From contig JAJFJS010000037.1 in the NCBI GenBank assembly GCA_021773815.1, positions 1 to 64,000 of the forward strand: a stretch of DNA of 64,000 nucleotides, read 5' to 3'. The stretch is from Gammaproteobacteria bacterium (lineage in GTDB: Bacteria; Pseudomonadota; Gammaproteobacteria; Steroidobacterales; GCA-2729495). The first letter of the stretch is position 1; every line of letters begins with the position of its first letter. Under the pieces are notes generated by a model. That model saw nothing but the letters and a program-made list of their open reading frames with translations. It did not search any database and was not told the DNA's origin. Made by a program: the position numbers and the translations under genes. This document shows, piece by piece, positions 27,374 to 37,100 of the stretch.

Positions 27374-28011
27374 GTATCAGAACTCCATCGCTGCACTTGC
27401 CGGTGCGCTGCGCCGGCATCGTCGAAGCACCACCAACCTTCTTCGCGCGGCGCAGCCCGAACCTCCCAGCTATCCTTGCTGAAGCCATAGAGATCGATCA
27501 ATACTCTGCGTTTCTCACGCCAGACGGTCGGCGTAAGCATTTCGCGTTGACTCGCATCGGCACATACCAAGGGCAGACGGCTGCCGCCAGCGTCCTCGTA
27601 AGCAAACATCCAGAGGCGGCGGGTTTGCAGTCGCCCCGTGCGCCACAACGATGACACCCCCCGACAGCACTCCTCGTGCCGGCGGTGGCGCGTATACTCG
27701 CCGCGCGGCCCGTGGGTCAACACCAGGTCAAACTCCGCTCGGGGTAGCAGCCGCAGGATCGTCTGCTCTATATCCGCAGCCGGCAACGGCCTCTGATCCG
27801 GGCCGTCATCCAGGTCAGCCATTTCTCCCTCTGCTCCGAATAGCCCGAGGACACTCCGGAACCGCGTCGCACGCTCATCATCGGAAACTCGACACAACGT
27901 GACGATACGCCAGTTCCAGTCGGGATGTTGCAGCATGAGGCCCCCGCACCAGAGCGTCTCATCATCCGGATGGGCGACGATCACAGCGACTGCGGGTGGG
28001 GTCTCAAACAT
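27370..28011 (-). CDS. PIG-L/LmbE-family N-acetylglucosaminyl deacetylase-like protein
   Basis: A ~213-residue zinc hydrolase of the PIG-L family, which removes acetyl groups from N-acetylglucosamine-containing substrates. The zinc motif AHPDDE is near the N-terminus (VAVIVAHPDDETLWCGGLML). The second metal-binding motif is the His-rich HGPRGEYTRHRRHEECCRGV. ATG 28011 is chosen; a TTG at 28038 is in frame but gives an unusual extension. It heads the minus-strand operon and diverges from nagB by about 70 bases, placing two amino-sugar enzymes side by side. Confidence 0.85.
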   Translation of the reverse strand: MFETPPAVAVIVAHPDDETLWCGGLMLQHPDWNWRIVTLCRVSDDERATRFRSVLGLFGAEGEMADLDDGPDQRPLPAADIEQTILRLLPRAEFDLVLTHGPRGEYTRHRRHEECCRGVSSLWRTGRLQTRRLWMFAYEDAGGSRLPLVCADASQREMLTPTVWREKRRVLIDLYGFSKDSWEVRAAPREEGWWCFDDAGAAHRQVQRWSSDT

Positions 28012-28080
28012 ATTGCGCGCAACGGGCCTAGCATGCAATGCAATTAAGGAGCACTCTAGCTTGGAACGTGTCGGGTGGCC

Positions 28081-28839
28081 ATGGATATCAGAATTTTTTC
28101 AACTGCGAACGAACTCAGCGCCTTTACGGCACAGGAGATTATCGAGCTCGTCCGGGCGCGCAAATCCAGTAATCGAACTTGCGTGCTGGGCCTGGCCGCC
28201 GGCGCCACCCCTGTTGCGGTCTATCAGAACCTGGTTCGTTTACATCGGCAGGGACAATCATTTGCCAACGTCGTGACATTCAATCTCGATGAGTTCTATC
28301 CGATGCCACCCAACTCCCCCCACAGTTTCTCCCGGTTCATGCGAGAAAACTTTCTCAATCTTGTGGATCTGGATCCGGCAAATATTCATGAGTTTGATGG
28401 GTCGCTTCGGAACCATGGCGTTGCGGAATTCTGTGAGCGCTACGGGCGGGCCATTGCTGGCGCCGGAGGGATTGACCTGCAGTTGCTCGGCATTGGTCGC
28501 AACGGGCACATCGGGTTTAATGAGCCGGGTGCAGCACGAACCAGCCGTACCCGACTCGTCAATCTCGACACGGTGACCCGCCGCGACGCACGGGACTCTT
28601 TCGGCGCGGATGAAGTTCCTCATCAGGCGATCACGATGGGCATCGGCTCCATCCTGAGTGCGCGCCGAATCCTGCTTCTGGCGGTGGGCCGTCACAAGAC
28701 AGCCATTCTCGCCAAGGCACTGGATGGTGCCGTGACAGACAAGGTACCGGCGAGCTTTCTGCAAAAGCACCCCTGCGCATCCGCCTATCTCGATCGGACC
28801 GCTGCCGAACGTCTTGCTCGAGTCAACCAGTCGTTATGA
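28081..28839 (+). CDS. nagB: Glucosamine-6-phosphate deaminase
   Basis: A 252-residue cytoplasmic enzyme that converts glucosamine 6-phosphate to fructose 6-phosphate and ammonia. Family motifs are LGLAAGATPVAVYQNL, TFNLDEFYPM (catalytic Asp in NLDEF), and LLGIGRNGHIGFNEPG (catalytic His and substrate loop). AITMGIGSIL and the helix AKALDGAVTDKVPASFLQ-KH complete the usual core. It is slightly shorter than E. coli NagB (266). GTG 28075 is an alternative start two codons upstream. It is divergent from the PIG-L gene and upstream of the first GH130 gene, suggesting that amino sugars released in this cluster enter glycolysis here. Confidence 0.9.
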   Translation: MDIRIFSTANELSAFTAQEIIELVRARKSSNRTCVLGLAAGATPVAVYQNLVRLHRQGQSFANVVTFNLDEFYPMPPNSPHSFSRFMRENFLNLVDLDPANIHEFDGSLRNHGVAEFCERYGRAIAGAGGIDLQLLGIGRNGHIGFNEPGAARTSRTRLVNLDTVTRRDARDSFGADEVPHQAITMGIGSILSARRILLLAVGRHKTAILAKALDGAVTDKVPASFLQKHPCASAYLDRTAAERLARVNQSL

Positions 28840-28970
28840 TCGACCTGCGACCATGCTCCGGCATACCCGTACCTTCTGCAAGCAGGCAATTAAATCGACA
28901 GTGATAAATTTTTTTAACAGCACGGGTATCAACGATCTTCTTAACCTTGACGGTATCCAGGATATTTAAC

Positions 28971-29945
28971 ATGACTCAATGCGACCCGCGACCACGGCTG
29001 ATCAGCCGACATGCCGCCAATCCGATTCTGACCGCCTGCGATTGGCCCTATTTCGTCAATTCTGTCTTCAACCCGGGGGCCTGCCGCCTGGCATCGGGAG
29101 AAACCTTGCTGCTCTGTCGTGTAGAGGACTGCACCGGCATCTCCCACTTCTGTGCGGCTCGTTCGGATAACGGCGTTGACGGGTGGCGTATCGATGCAGA
29201 GCCGACCCTGGCAAGCGACCCGGAGAACTTTCCCGAGGAACTTTGGGGCATCGAGGACCCGCGCATCGTTTGGCTGCCGGAACGCGAATCCTTCGCGGTC
29301 ACCTACACGTGCTATTCGCAGCGCGGACCCGGAGTCTCACTCGCGTTAACCAAGGATTTCAAACACTTCGAGCGACTCGGCAACATCATGCCGGCAGAAA
29401 ATAAGGATGCAGCGTTGCTGCCGAGAAGGATCAACGGCCGTTGGGTGTTGATTCATCGGCCTGTACCCGTGTTGCGTGAGGCACACATCTGGATGTCATT
29501 TTCACCGGATCTGAAGCACTGGGGTGATCACACGCTGGTTCTCGGTGCAAGAAGCGGCGCTTGGTGGGACGCCAACAAAATCGGATTAGCCTCGCCGCTG
29601 ATCGAAACCGCCAAAGGCTGGTTGATGCTATATCACGGGGTGCGCAACACACCGGCGGGCTGCCTGTACCGGATCGGCCTCGCCCTGTACGACCTTGAGG
29701 ACCCGACGCACTGTCTGCAGCGTTCGACGAAGTGGATCATGGGTCCCGAGACGACTTACGAACGCTCGGGCGACGTGAGCGATGTTGTTTTTCCGTGTGG
29801 ATACGTCATCGGGGATGACGGCGACACACTGAATATCTATTACGGCGCGGCCGACTCGTCGATCGCGCTAGCCAGTGGCAGCATCGGTGAAATGCTCGAC
29901 TGGCTCCGGGAGAACAACACACCCGGAAACCCGCGTGACGGGTAA
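28971..29945 (+). CDS. GH130-family beta-mannoside phosphorylase-like enzyme (A)
   Basis: A 324-residue five-bladed beta-propeller enzyme of glycoside hydrolase family 130, whose members phosphorolyse or hydrolyse beta-mannosides. The catalytic Asp lies in GIEDPRIVWL. Basic residues that bind phosphate in phosphorylase members are present: Arg in LLLCRVEDCTG, the R-R and H-R pair in DAALLPRRINGRWVLIHRPV, and His in LYHGVRN. This favours a phosphorylase over a hydrolase, which remains an inference. An AGGA lies 9 bases before ATG 28971. It has no signal peptide, so it acts in the cytoplasm. The nearest relative in the window is the gene at 32702. Confidence 0.87.
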   Translation: MTQCDPRPRLISRHAANPILTACDWPYFVNSVFNPGACRLASGETLLLCRVEDCTGISHFCAARSDNGVDGWRIDAEPTLASDPENFPEELWGIEDPRIVWLPERESFAVTYTCYSQRGPGVSLALTKDFKHFERLGNIMPAENKDAALLPRRINGRWVLIHRPVPVLREAHIWMSFSPDLKHWGDHTLVLGARSGAWWDANKIGLASPLIETAKGWLMLYHGVRNTPAGCLYRIGLALYDLEDPTHCLQRSTKWIMGPETTYERSGDVSDVVFPCGYVIGDDGDTLNIYYGAADSSIALASGSIGEMLDWLRENNTPGNPRDG

Positions 29946-30056
29946 GAAAAAAGCTATTAAAAAATCATCCGCAAATGACAAATTGTCTTAGCGATCTCTT
30001 CAATTTCCAGAATCTGCTGCCGGAATAGATGCTCATTGCACGCGTCGGAATAGAGG

Positions 30057-31556
30057 TCAATTCGGCCGATAGGCCTTAAGGCGTGACAAAAGCTCCGGCA
30101 GCGAAACGGTGGCCACTCTGCACCGTTGATCAGCGATGCCATAGGGCACGACCAGGGCATCGCCGTGGATCATGCTGCCGCAGGTGTACACCACGTTGGG
30201 CACGTATCCGTCTCGTTCATGCTCATCGGGCGCGAGCACGGGTTCATCGAGTCTGCCAATAACAATGGAAGGATCGTCGATATCCAACAGTTCGGCCCAG
30301 ATGCTGTATTTACGCATCGGTCCCACGCCATGAAATAATGCCAGCCACCCTGCAGGCGTTTCGACCGGAGATCCGCAGTTGCCAACCTGAACGAACTCCA
30401 ACGGATGGATGGGCTCCTGCAATAATTTCGCATCTTCCCAGAACCGCAGACTAGTCGAGGACATGATGTAATTATTCACACCGTCCTGACGTGACAGCAT
30501 CACGTATTGACCATTGATCTTCCGCGGAAACAAGGCCATGCCCTTGTTTTGCGCCGCGCGGCCGCTCAGCGTATGCATCTTGAACGTCAGGAAATCGTCA
30601 GTCTCGAGAAGCTGCGGCAGGATTTCAAAACCATTGTAGGCGGTATAAGTCGCATAATACGTAACCGACCCGTCGTCGCCGATGAATCGCACGAAGCGCG
30701 CATCCTCAATGCCTGATGATTCGTTCTGCGACACCGGGAAAATTACTCTCTCGGAGATTGGCTGCTCGGGACTGAAAACCACTTCATAGTTCGAGCGGGC
30801 CAACCACCACGCTGTATCAATTGCGTGGTTCTTGTCTGCCGTCCTGAACTTGGTCGATTTTAGAATATCAATCTGTTTTTCAAGCTCGCCGATCGTGAAC
30901 TGCTCCCCCAATTTTTCCAGCAAACGATTCATGACCCGATCACGGGCCCCCATTTCCTCGAGCTTGCGCTTGAAATGAAGCCGGTCATAGACGGGGTCCG
31001 TGTGGATCTCGGGTGTTGCCACGTACTGGCTCACGGGATCGAAGAAAATATCGTGGTTCGGATCGACGATCCCGCTGCGAAACTCGATGGACGAGACATG
31101 ACCCTCACCGGTTGCCCTGAAGCTCATGATGAAACGCAACGATCCCTTTGCCACACCTTTCTGATCGGGGTGTGGCACTATGGAAGGATTAAAGAGCGCC
31201 GCCGCTTCAACCGAATATTCGGAAGAAAAGTACGCACCGAGCAGGAGCCTCTGTTCGACGGACAAGGACATGTGCTTCGGAACATACTCTGAAATTCTTT
31301 TGAAGTTTTTGCCCAGAACCTCCCTGAAATTCCGGTGACGCGCGGCAAACTCCTGAAAAATGCTCTCCAGCAAGTTATGCGTATTTTCATCGCCCAGGTC
31401 TGCGACTCGCTCGATCAGGCGCTTGATGCGCACCGGGTCACCGGGGATATGCGGGCGCATGATTACGCGAGAACTCTGGGCATTCAGCAACGTCGAACGC
31501 CGCTTTACCAGCTGAGTCCGCTGTTCTTTAATCCTCATAGCTGTTTGCGCATCCAA
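30057..31556 (-). CDS. GH130-family long-form protein (B)
   Basis: A 499-residue GH130 member with an extra N-terminal helical region of ~120 residues (IKRLIERVADLGDENTHNLL and on) before the propeller. The propeller carries SSGIEDARFVRFIGDDGSVT with the family Asp, KGMALFPRKINGQYVMLSRQ, and CGSPVETPAGWLALFHGVGP. The E-D-A-R variant and the length set it apart from the two shorter paralogues at 28971 and 32702, so its specificity probably differs. It is on the opposite strand from those two, convergent with A and divergent from the GT4 gene at 31680. The start could also be M7 (MRIKEQRTQL). Confidence 0.85.
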   Translation of the reverse strand: MDAQTAMRIKEQRTQLVKRRSTLLNAQSSRVIMRPHIPGDPVRIKRLIERVADLGDENTHNLLESIFQEFAARHRNFREVLGKNFKRISEYVPKHMSLSVEQRLLLGAYFSSEYSVEAAALFNPSIVPHPDQKGVAKGSLRFIMSFRATGEGHVSSIEFRSGIVDPNHDIFFDPVSQYVATPEIHTDPVYDRLHFKRKLEEMGARDRVMNRLLEKLGEQFTIGELEKQIDILKSTKFRTADKNHAIDTAWWLARSNYEVVFSPEQPISERVIFPVSQNESSGIEDARFVRFIGDDGSVTYYATYTAYNGFEILPQLLETDDFLTFKMHTLSGRAAQNKGMALFPRKINGQYVMLSRQDGVNNYIMSSTSLRFWEDAKLLQEPIHPLEFVQVGNCGSPVETPAGWLALFHGVGPMRKYSIWAELLDIDDPSIVIGRLDEPVLAPDEHERDGYVPNVVYTCGSMIHGDALVVPYGIADQRCRVATVSLPELLSRLKAYRPN

Positions 31557-31679
31557 AAGACCCGACTAACAATGAACCGGAACCAGACGATCCGAGTAAA
31601 GCGGCAAGAAGTATAGCGGTGAAGGCAAGGGTACGCTTGATTTATGAGTCACAATTCTAAACATTGACGGATTGAAAAA

Positions 31680-32705
31680 ATGGCCATTCGGATCGCTGTT
31701 CTCAGCCCTGTCTCATGGCGCACGCCACCGCGTCATTATGGGCCATGGGAATCAGTCGTCAGCCTGCTGACCGAGGAGCTCGTGCGAATGGGCCTGGACG
31801 TGACCCTGTTCGCCACCGGAGATTCCCAGACCAGCGGAACGCTGGTCGCCGTATGCCCAAGCCCCTATTCAGAGGATTCTTCGGTTGATCCGAAGGTCGC
31901 GGAGTGCCTGCACATATCCGAGGTATTCGAGCGCGCCGCAGATTTCGATCTTATTCATAACAATTTTGACTTTCTGCCGCTGACATATTCTCGGCTAACG
32001 AATACACCGGTCGTGACGACAATCCATGGTTTCTCGTCCCCGGCCATTCTGCCCGTGTACAAGAAATACGACACCAGTAGTCACTATGTAGCGATCAGCG
32101 ATGCTGATCGGTCGCCGGCACTGGACTACATCGCCACGGTCTACCATGGAATCGACACAGCACAATTCCAATTTAGCGAATCAGCCGGAGAGTATCTCCT
32201 TTTCTTCGGGCGCATTCATCCGGACAAGGGTGTGCTGGAAGCCGTTCAGGTCGCCAGGCAAGCGGGGATGAAACTTGTTATCGCCGGCATCATCCAGGAT
32301 CGTGATTACTTCCGGGAACTGATCGAACCCCATATTGACGGCGACCGGGTAGAATATCTCGGGTCGGTAGGGCCGGCGCAAAGGTCACGTGTGCTCGGCG
32401 GGGCGCTGGCGTTATTGCATCTGATCAACTTCGATGAGCCGTTCGGGCTGAGCCTCGTTGAATCACTGGCGTGCGGCACCCCGGTCATCGCGTTTGGCCG
32501 CGGCTCGATTCCGGAAATCATCAAACACGGCGAGACCGGCTACATCGTTGCGGGTGTCGAACAGGCCGTGGAGGCTGTGGCCGCCGTATCATCACTCGAC
32601 AGAACCGCTTGTCGGCAGGATGCCGAACAACGTTTCTCCCGGGCCCGCATGGCCAGCGACTATGTCCGCGTGTACAACGAGATTCTGCAGGGGAACCAGG
32701 CATGA
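31680..32705 (+). CDS. GT4-family glycosyltransferase
   Basis: A 341-residue GT-B transferase typical of those found next to GH130 genes. The N-terminal domain opens IAVLSPVSWRTPPRHYGPWE and contains FDLIHNNFDFLPLTYSRL. The C-terminal domain has YLLFFGRIHPDKGVLEAVQV, then LLHLINFDEPFGLSLVESLA with the donor-binding E-x7-E motif, and GTPVIAFGRGSIPEIIKHGE. It is cytoplasmic. Its stop overlaps the start of the next GH130 gene (ATGA at 32702-32705), so transferase and phosphorylase are translationally coupled. Confidence 0.9.
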   Translation: MAIRIAVLSPVSWRTPPRHYGPWESVVSLLTEELVRMGLDVTLFATGDSQTSGTLVAVCPSPYSEDSSVDPKVAECLHISEVFERAADFDLIHNNFDFLPLTYSRLTNTPVVTTIHGFSSPAILPVYKKYDTSSHYVAISDADRSPALDYIATVYHGIDTAQFQFSESAGEYLLFFGRIHPDKGVLEAVQVARQAGMKLVIAGIIQDRDYFRELIEPHIDGDRVEYLGSVGPAQRSRVLGGALALLHLINFDEPFGLSLVESLACGTPVIAFGRGSIPEIIKHGETGYIVAGVEQAVEAVAAVSSLDRTACRQDAEQRFSRARMASDYVRVYNEILQGNQA

Positions 32706-33640
32706 ACAATGGACCATTGGTGAAACGATATCGGCGCAACCCTATCCTCACCAAGCATGATGTCCCCTACCCCGTCGAGACGGTTCACAATGCCGGAGCA
32801 GTCAAATTCGAGGGCCGGTACATCCTGCTGTTTCGATCTCACCGGCATAACGGGCGATCGATCATCGGCATTGCACGCAGTGACGATGGTTATGACTTTG
32901 ACGTGGATCCCGAGCCATTCATGGTGCCCTCCAAAGAAGCGGCGTTCGCGCAATTTGAAGAATACGGCGTCGAAGATCCAAGGATCTGCCCGATCGATGA
33001 CGCTTATTACATCACCTATAGCGCCTATTCCAGATTCGGTGTGCGCATCGGCCTGGCAAGAACCTACGACTTCAAGACCATCGAAAGAATTTCACTGATC
33101 AGCGAACCGGACATGCGCAATGTAGTCATATTCCCACAAACCTTCGACGGTCGTTACGCTCGTCTGGACCGGCCGCACTCGGAGATCAACGCCTGGTCCA
33201 TCTGGTTATCCTGGTCCCGGGACCTCGTGCACTGGGGAGACTCGGTGCCGGTCATACAACCCATGTCCTATCACTGGGATGAGATGAAAATCGGTCCGGG
33301 CGCAACGCCGATCAGAACTCCGGACGGTTGGCTGAATATCTTCCACGGTGTCTTCCCCACCATGGACGGCTCCGTCTATCGGCTCGGCGTGGCACTGCAC
33401 GATATTGATGACCCGGCAAAAGTTCTGGGCGTCGCCGACGACTGGATACTGTCACCCGAGGACCCGTGGGAATTGACGGGCTATGTCCACAACGTTGTGT
33501 TTAGCTGCGGAGCGATTGCCGAGGACGACGGGACGTTAAAAATATATTGGGGCGCCGCGGACACTGTCATGTGTGTCGGCACTGCCACAATTGCGGATCT
33601 GGTTCAGCTATGCCGTGACAAACCCAGAGCGGCATTGTGA
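32702..33640 (+). CDS. GH130-family beta-mannoside phosphorylase-like enzyme (C)
   Basis: A 312-residue GH130 member. The catalytic Asp is in YGVEDPRICPIDD. Basic phosphate-site candidates are in LLFRSHRHNGRS, the Arg of YARLDRPHSE, and His in IFHGVFPTMD. Length and motifs match the phosphorylase-type subfamilies and protein A at 28971. The start is ATG 32702, which overlaps the GT4 stop; a longer frame reading back to 32471 only shadows the GT4 gene. It closes the carbohydrate cluster, about 175 bases before repeat copy 3. Confidence 0.87.
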   Translation: MNNGPLVKRYRRNPILTKHDVPYPVETVHNAGAVKFEGRYILLFRSHRHNGRSIIGIARSDDGYDFDVDPEPFMVPSKEAAFAQFEEYGVEDPRICPIDDAYYITYSAYSRFGVRIGLARTYDFKTIERISLISEPDMRNVVIFPQTFDGRYARLDRPHSEINAWSIWLSWSRDLVHWGDSVPVIQPMSYHWDEMKIGPGATPIRTPDGWLNIFHGVFPTMDGSVYRLGVALHDIDDPAKVLGVADDWILSPEDPWELTGYVHNVVFSCGAIAEDDGTLKIYWGAADTVMCVGTATIADLVQLCRDKPRAAL

Positions 33641-33814
33641 AATCCAACGACGTAGGCAAAGACTGCTAATTATTTTCGGCCGGACTAAGCATCGTTTTCC
33701 CGGCAAGTTGGCAATACCAAATCGACTGAAAGCCTGAGATGAGCCACCAAATCACTGCGCTTTTTCCCACAGTTCGTGGCGCGTCTGCCCTGCAGTCTGT
33801 GCAAGTGGTTGATT

Positions 33815-34042
33815 TGGTGGTGATGGGTGAACTTTAAGTGACACCCTCTTTGTGGGCACGCTCTGCGCGACCGCAAAGATTTGCGGTGGAACTTATGCTC
33901 GGAAAACCATTGGTTTTCCGAGCATAAGTTCCACCGACCCCGGCATTTCGACGTGCAGGGATGCACAAGTGCCGCAGAGGCCATGGATGGCCGAGCGCGG
34001 CGCGAGAGCGACTGTTCAGTTGTAAGTAAAGGTTTTAACTGA
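33815..34042 (-). repeat. tRNA-Met-derived dispersed repeat, copy 3
   Basis: The best preserved copy. It has the tRNA-Met 3' end (TGGTGGTGATGGGTG), an insert with GTGACACCC, then a perfect 51-bp palindrome at 33885-33935 (25-bp arms, single central T at 33910) whose right arm runs into the tRNA-like CCACCGACCCCGGCATT. A tail shared with copy 2 extends to about 34042. It is directly repeated relative to copies 1 and 2 and lies 3.7 kb from the intact tRNA-Met. The rest of 33641-34126 holds no gene. Confidence 0.87.
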
Positions 34043-34126
34043 TGAATGCCAAGAAGCGTTCGTTGCTATCTGCAGTACCGAGCATAACGATGCATAACCG
34101 GGCCCAGAGAATCTCCCGAAGCTGCT

Positions 34127-37100
34127 TCAAACTTTCTGGCCTCTCATAATCCACGCAATGCCAATTAGGCCAATAATTAGCAATTCCAGACTGCCGGGTT
34201 CAGGAACGGCGATAGCCGCGCCGATAGTCGAGTTACCAAATAAAAGCTCGAAACGGAATCCGTCACAGCAATTTCTGGTTGTCATTTCCAAATTAAAATC
34301 CAGATCCAGAAGCCCGAACGTTGTAAGCGTCGATATGCTTCCGATATCGAGCGTCTGACCACTGAAAAAGTCCACAGCCAAACTAACGTCTGAAAATAAT
34401 TCGTCAACAATCATGGTGCCTTCTGCCTCAACCTGAAACAGCAGCGAGTCAAATCCAAAGTTTGTTGACTGAGCCCCCAAAAATCCAATCAGCAAATTTT
34501 GAGGATCCGGAAGCAATGCAATATCAAGATCATATTCCAGTTGTGCGCTATGCATTGTCATTAAGCCATCAGAAAACTGTGAGTGCTCAGCTCCCAGCAC
34601 CATAAGACCCAAAATATCACTACTGCCGCCCACATCGAAATTGAGACCAACTGATTCTCTGGATGGCGAACCGCTCAGAGCAGCCTCAGCAACGGTGTCA
34701 GCAGGCATGCTTGTCCCAAACGCAGCAGCCTGAAAGAAACTTGCCGAATTCAATGACAGGTTATCAGTACCTGTATTTGTTCGCGCCTGCACTGTACTCC
34801 CACCGATGCTCGATGCATCTGCGTATGCGGTGACAGATGGCACTAATTGACCACGACGCGCAGTTGTAGCTGAAGCTGTTGATTCAGAGTTCCCCAAAAT
34901 GCCAATCGTTCCTGATTGCGAGGCTGCGCGTGCGATAACGGTCCCGCCGCCGGCGCCGAAAGCAGCAGCGCTAGCATCACCTGCCGATCTTGTATTTCTG
35001 TCTCCGCTGTATGCTCCCCGGGCATTTGCTTCGACAGTTACAAGTTCATTCCCCATACTGCTACCTCTTGCCGTGGAAGAAGCCGAACCTCCATCTCCAC
35101 CTGTACCTATACCTGATCGAATACCGCCTCCGTTTCCGCCAAAAGCATTATCAGATACGCTGATGACGCTATTTCCCCGCACGGTACCGGTGGAAGAGCT
35201 AACTGCAGCGCCACCATTTCCAGCAATAACAGGAATAGTGCTGAAATCAGCATAACCGCCGGCCCCACCACGGGCCGTGCCGATTACCGATAGAGCATGA
35301 CCATCGCCTGTGGTCGTGCCGAATGCTGTGGAACTTGCACCCCCCCCGGTTCCGCTATTTGCACCTCGAGTCCCTAAACCTCCCTCTCCACCGGTACTCG
35401 ATGCAGTCACTGATAACGATCCGGCCTCATTTCTTCCATGAGCAAGAGATGTGGCGATTCCTCCATCTGTAGCTGAGCCACCATTAAGGCCCTGATGGGC
35501 CCCTCCTTTACCGCCAGCGGCTGATACATCTATATATAATTCCGATGAGCTACCGGAAAAATCGAGCGCACTTGTCGCGTCACCCGCAGATCCGGCCAGA
35601 CTACCGGTATTATTTGTTGATCCGCCCCTCCCCGCGACAGCTTCCTGACTCAGCCTCAATTCGCCGACAGTTGCGCCTCCAACGGCATTACTTAGATTGA
35701 CGCTCCCTCCATCGCTGCCATCACCATCGTTGCTGCCACCTCCCGAACCACCGATTGCAACACCAGAAACCGATACGTTGCCGCCGCCAGTTGACTCGCC
35801 CCAGACACCAATCGAATCATATCCAAGTATTGCCCGGCCACCAGGTGTTACCGGGCCATCGGCAGAAGAACTTTGGCTCGTACCGAGTGCCCCATGTGCC
35901 GTAGCAGTAGCCGTCACGTCATTCGCACTCGTAATGTGAATCGCAGCTATAGAAGACCCGGCTTCACCATGCTGAGCACCTCCCGATCCTTTGCCGCCTC
36001 GGCCGCCATAAGCATCGACTTCGGCAACAATGTCGCCGCCGGCTGGGTTGGCTGTTGTGAGTGACGAAATAGCATCTCCACCGTTGCCAGCCATATTGCT
36101 TTCACCTGAAGCATCACCACCGGCTCCTCCAAAAGCAGTTTGCTCCAGGATCAGGCGGCCGGAGGTTGAACCCGATACTGAATTAATTTGCTCGGCCGTC
36201 GTACCAGGCGCTCCGTTAGATTGAATACCATTGCCGCCCCAGCCGGCTTTTATAACGCTGGAGACAGTGACCATTCCTCCACCACTGGAACTCCCTGAAG
36301 CGATAGCTTTCGCTACCCCACCCACATTGCCATCGTTGCCTGAGCCATATCCCCTACCACCGTCACCGCCACTGGCTTCAGCGGATACACTCACGGGCAG
36401 GTTGCCGGCATTCTCACCGCTCGCAGTCGACGATGCGGAGCCCCCTATATTGCTCTGGCCTTTTTGATTAAAAACAGAACCGGCGTAACCGCCTCTGGCA
36501 ACATCGTCAACATTTACTACGCTATTACCTTGAGCCACACCAGTGGAGGAGCTTTCGGCATCACCACCAGCCCCCGGTGTTGCCGAGTCATAACTGGGAA
36601 AGGGAAGTTGAAATCCGCTTGGGCCTCCAGGGCCACCATGTGCAGCGCCTGACGCACTGACGTTGTGACTATCGCCGCCTGATATTGCGATAACTTGAGA
36701 AAATGCATCACCCCCGTTACCGCCGTCAGCGCCCGTTGACCAACCGATACCGCCACCGGCGCCACCGGCGGCCGCCTCGGCTGACGCGGAGCCGTCCAGA
36801 CTGCTGGCCTCTGCTATCGTGTTCGCGGTACCGCCTGCGTTTGCATTCCCGGAAGCGCCATTGTTCCCACCACCTGCGCCGGCGCCGCCGGCGCCATTAT
36901 ATAAGCCGCTCAACCCGCTGCTCGCCGTTGATTTGGCAAACGCATCACCAGTGACAAGAATCGTACGAGCTATTGCAGATGCATCACCTCCGCGACCAGC
37001 ATCACCACCGGCGCCACCATCCGCATCTAAACCCGCGTCAATACCTTGGCCGCCGTCTCCTCCACTCCCGCCTCTGCCACCGGTTGCAGTTGCAATGTTT

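Noticed and set aside
32471-32701. Upstream extension of the GH130 gene (C) back to 32471
   Set aside because: This part overlaps the GT4 coding sequence in another frame; the ATG at 32702 overlapping the GT4 stop is a typical coupled start.
15705-34000. Minus-strand frames over the three tRNA-derived repeats that encode similar peptides (shared WFSG, SLRS and THHH segments)
   Set aside because: The similarity follows from the DNA repeat and includes tRNA sequence; frame ends differ and no ribosome binding site is present, so they are not treated as a protein family.
15784-34042. The repeats as functional tRNA genes
   Set aside because: The 5' half of the cloverleaf is missing and the T-loop is interrupted, so no tRNA can fold.
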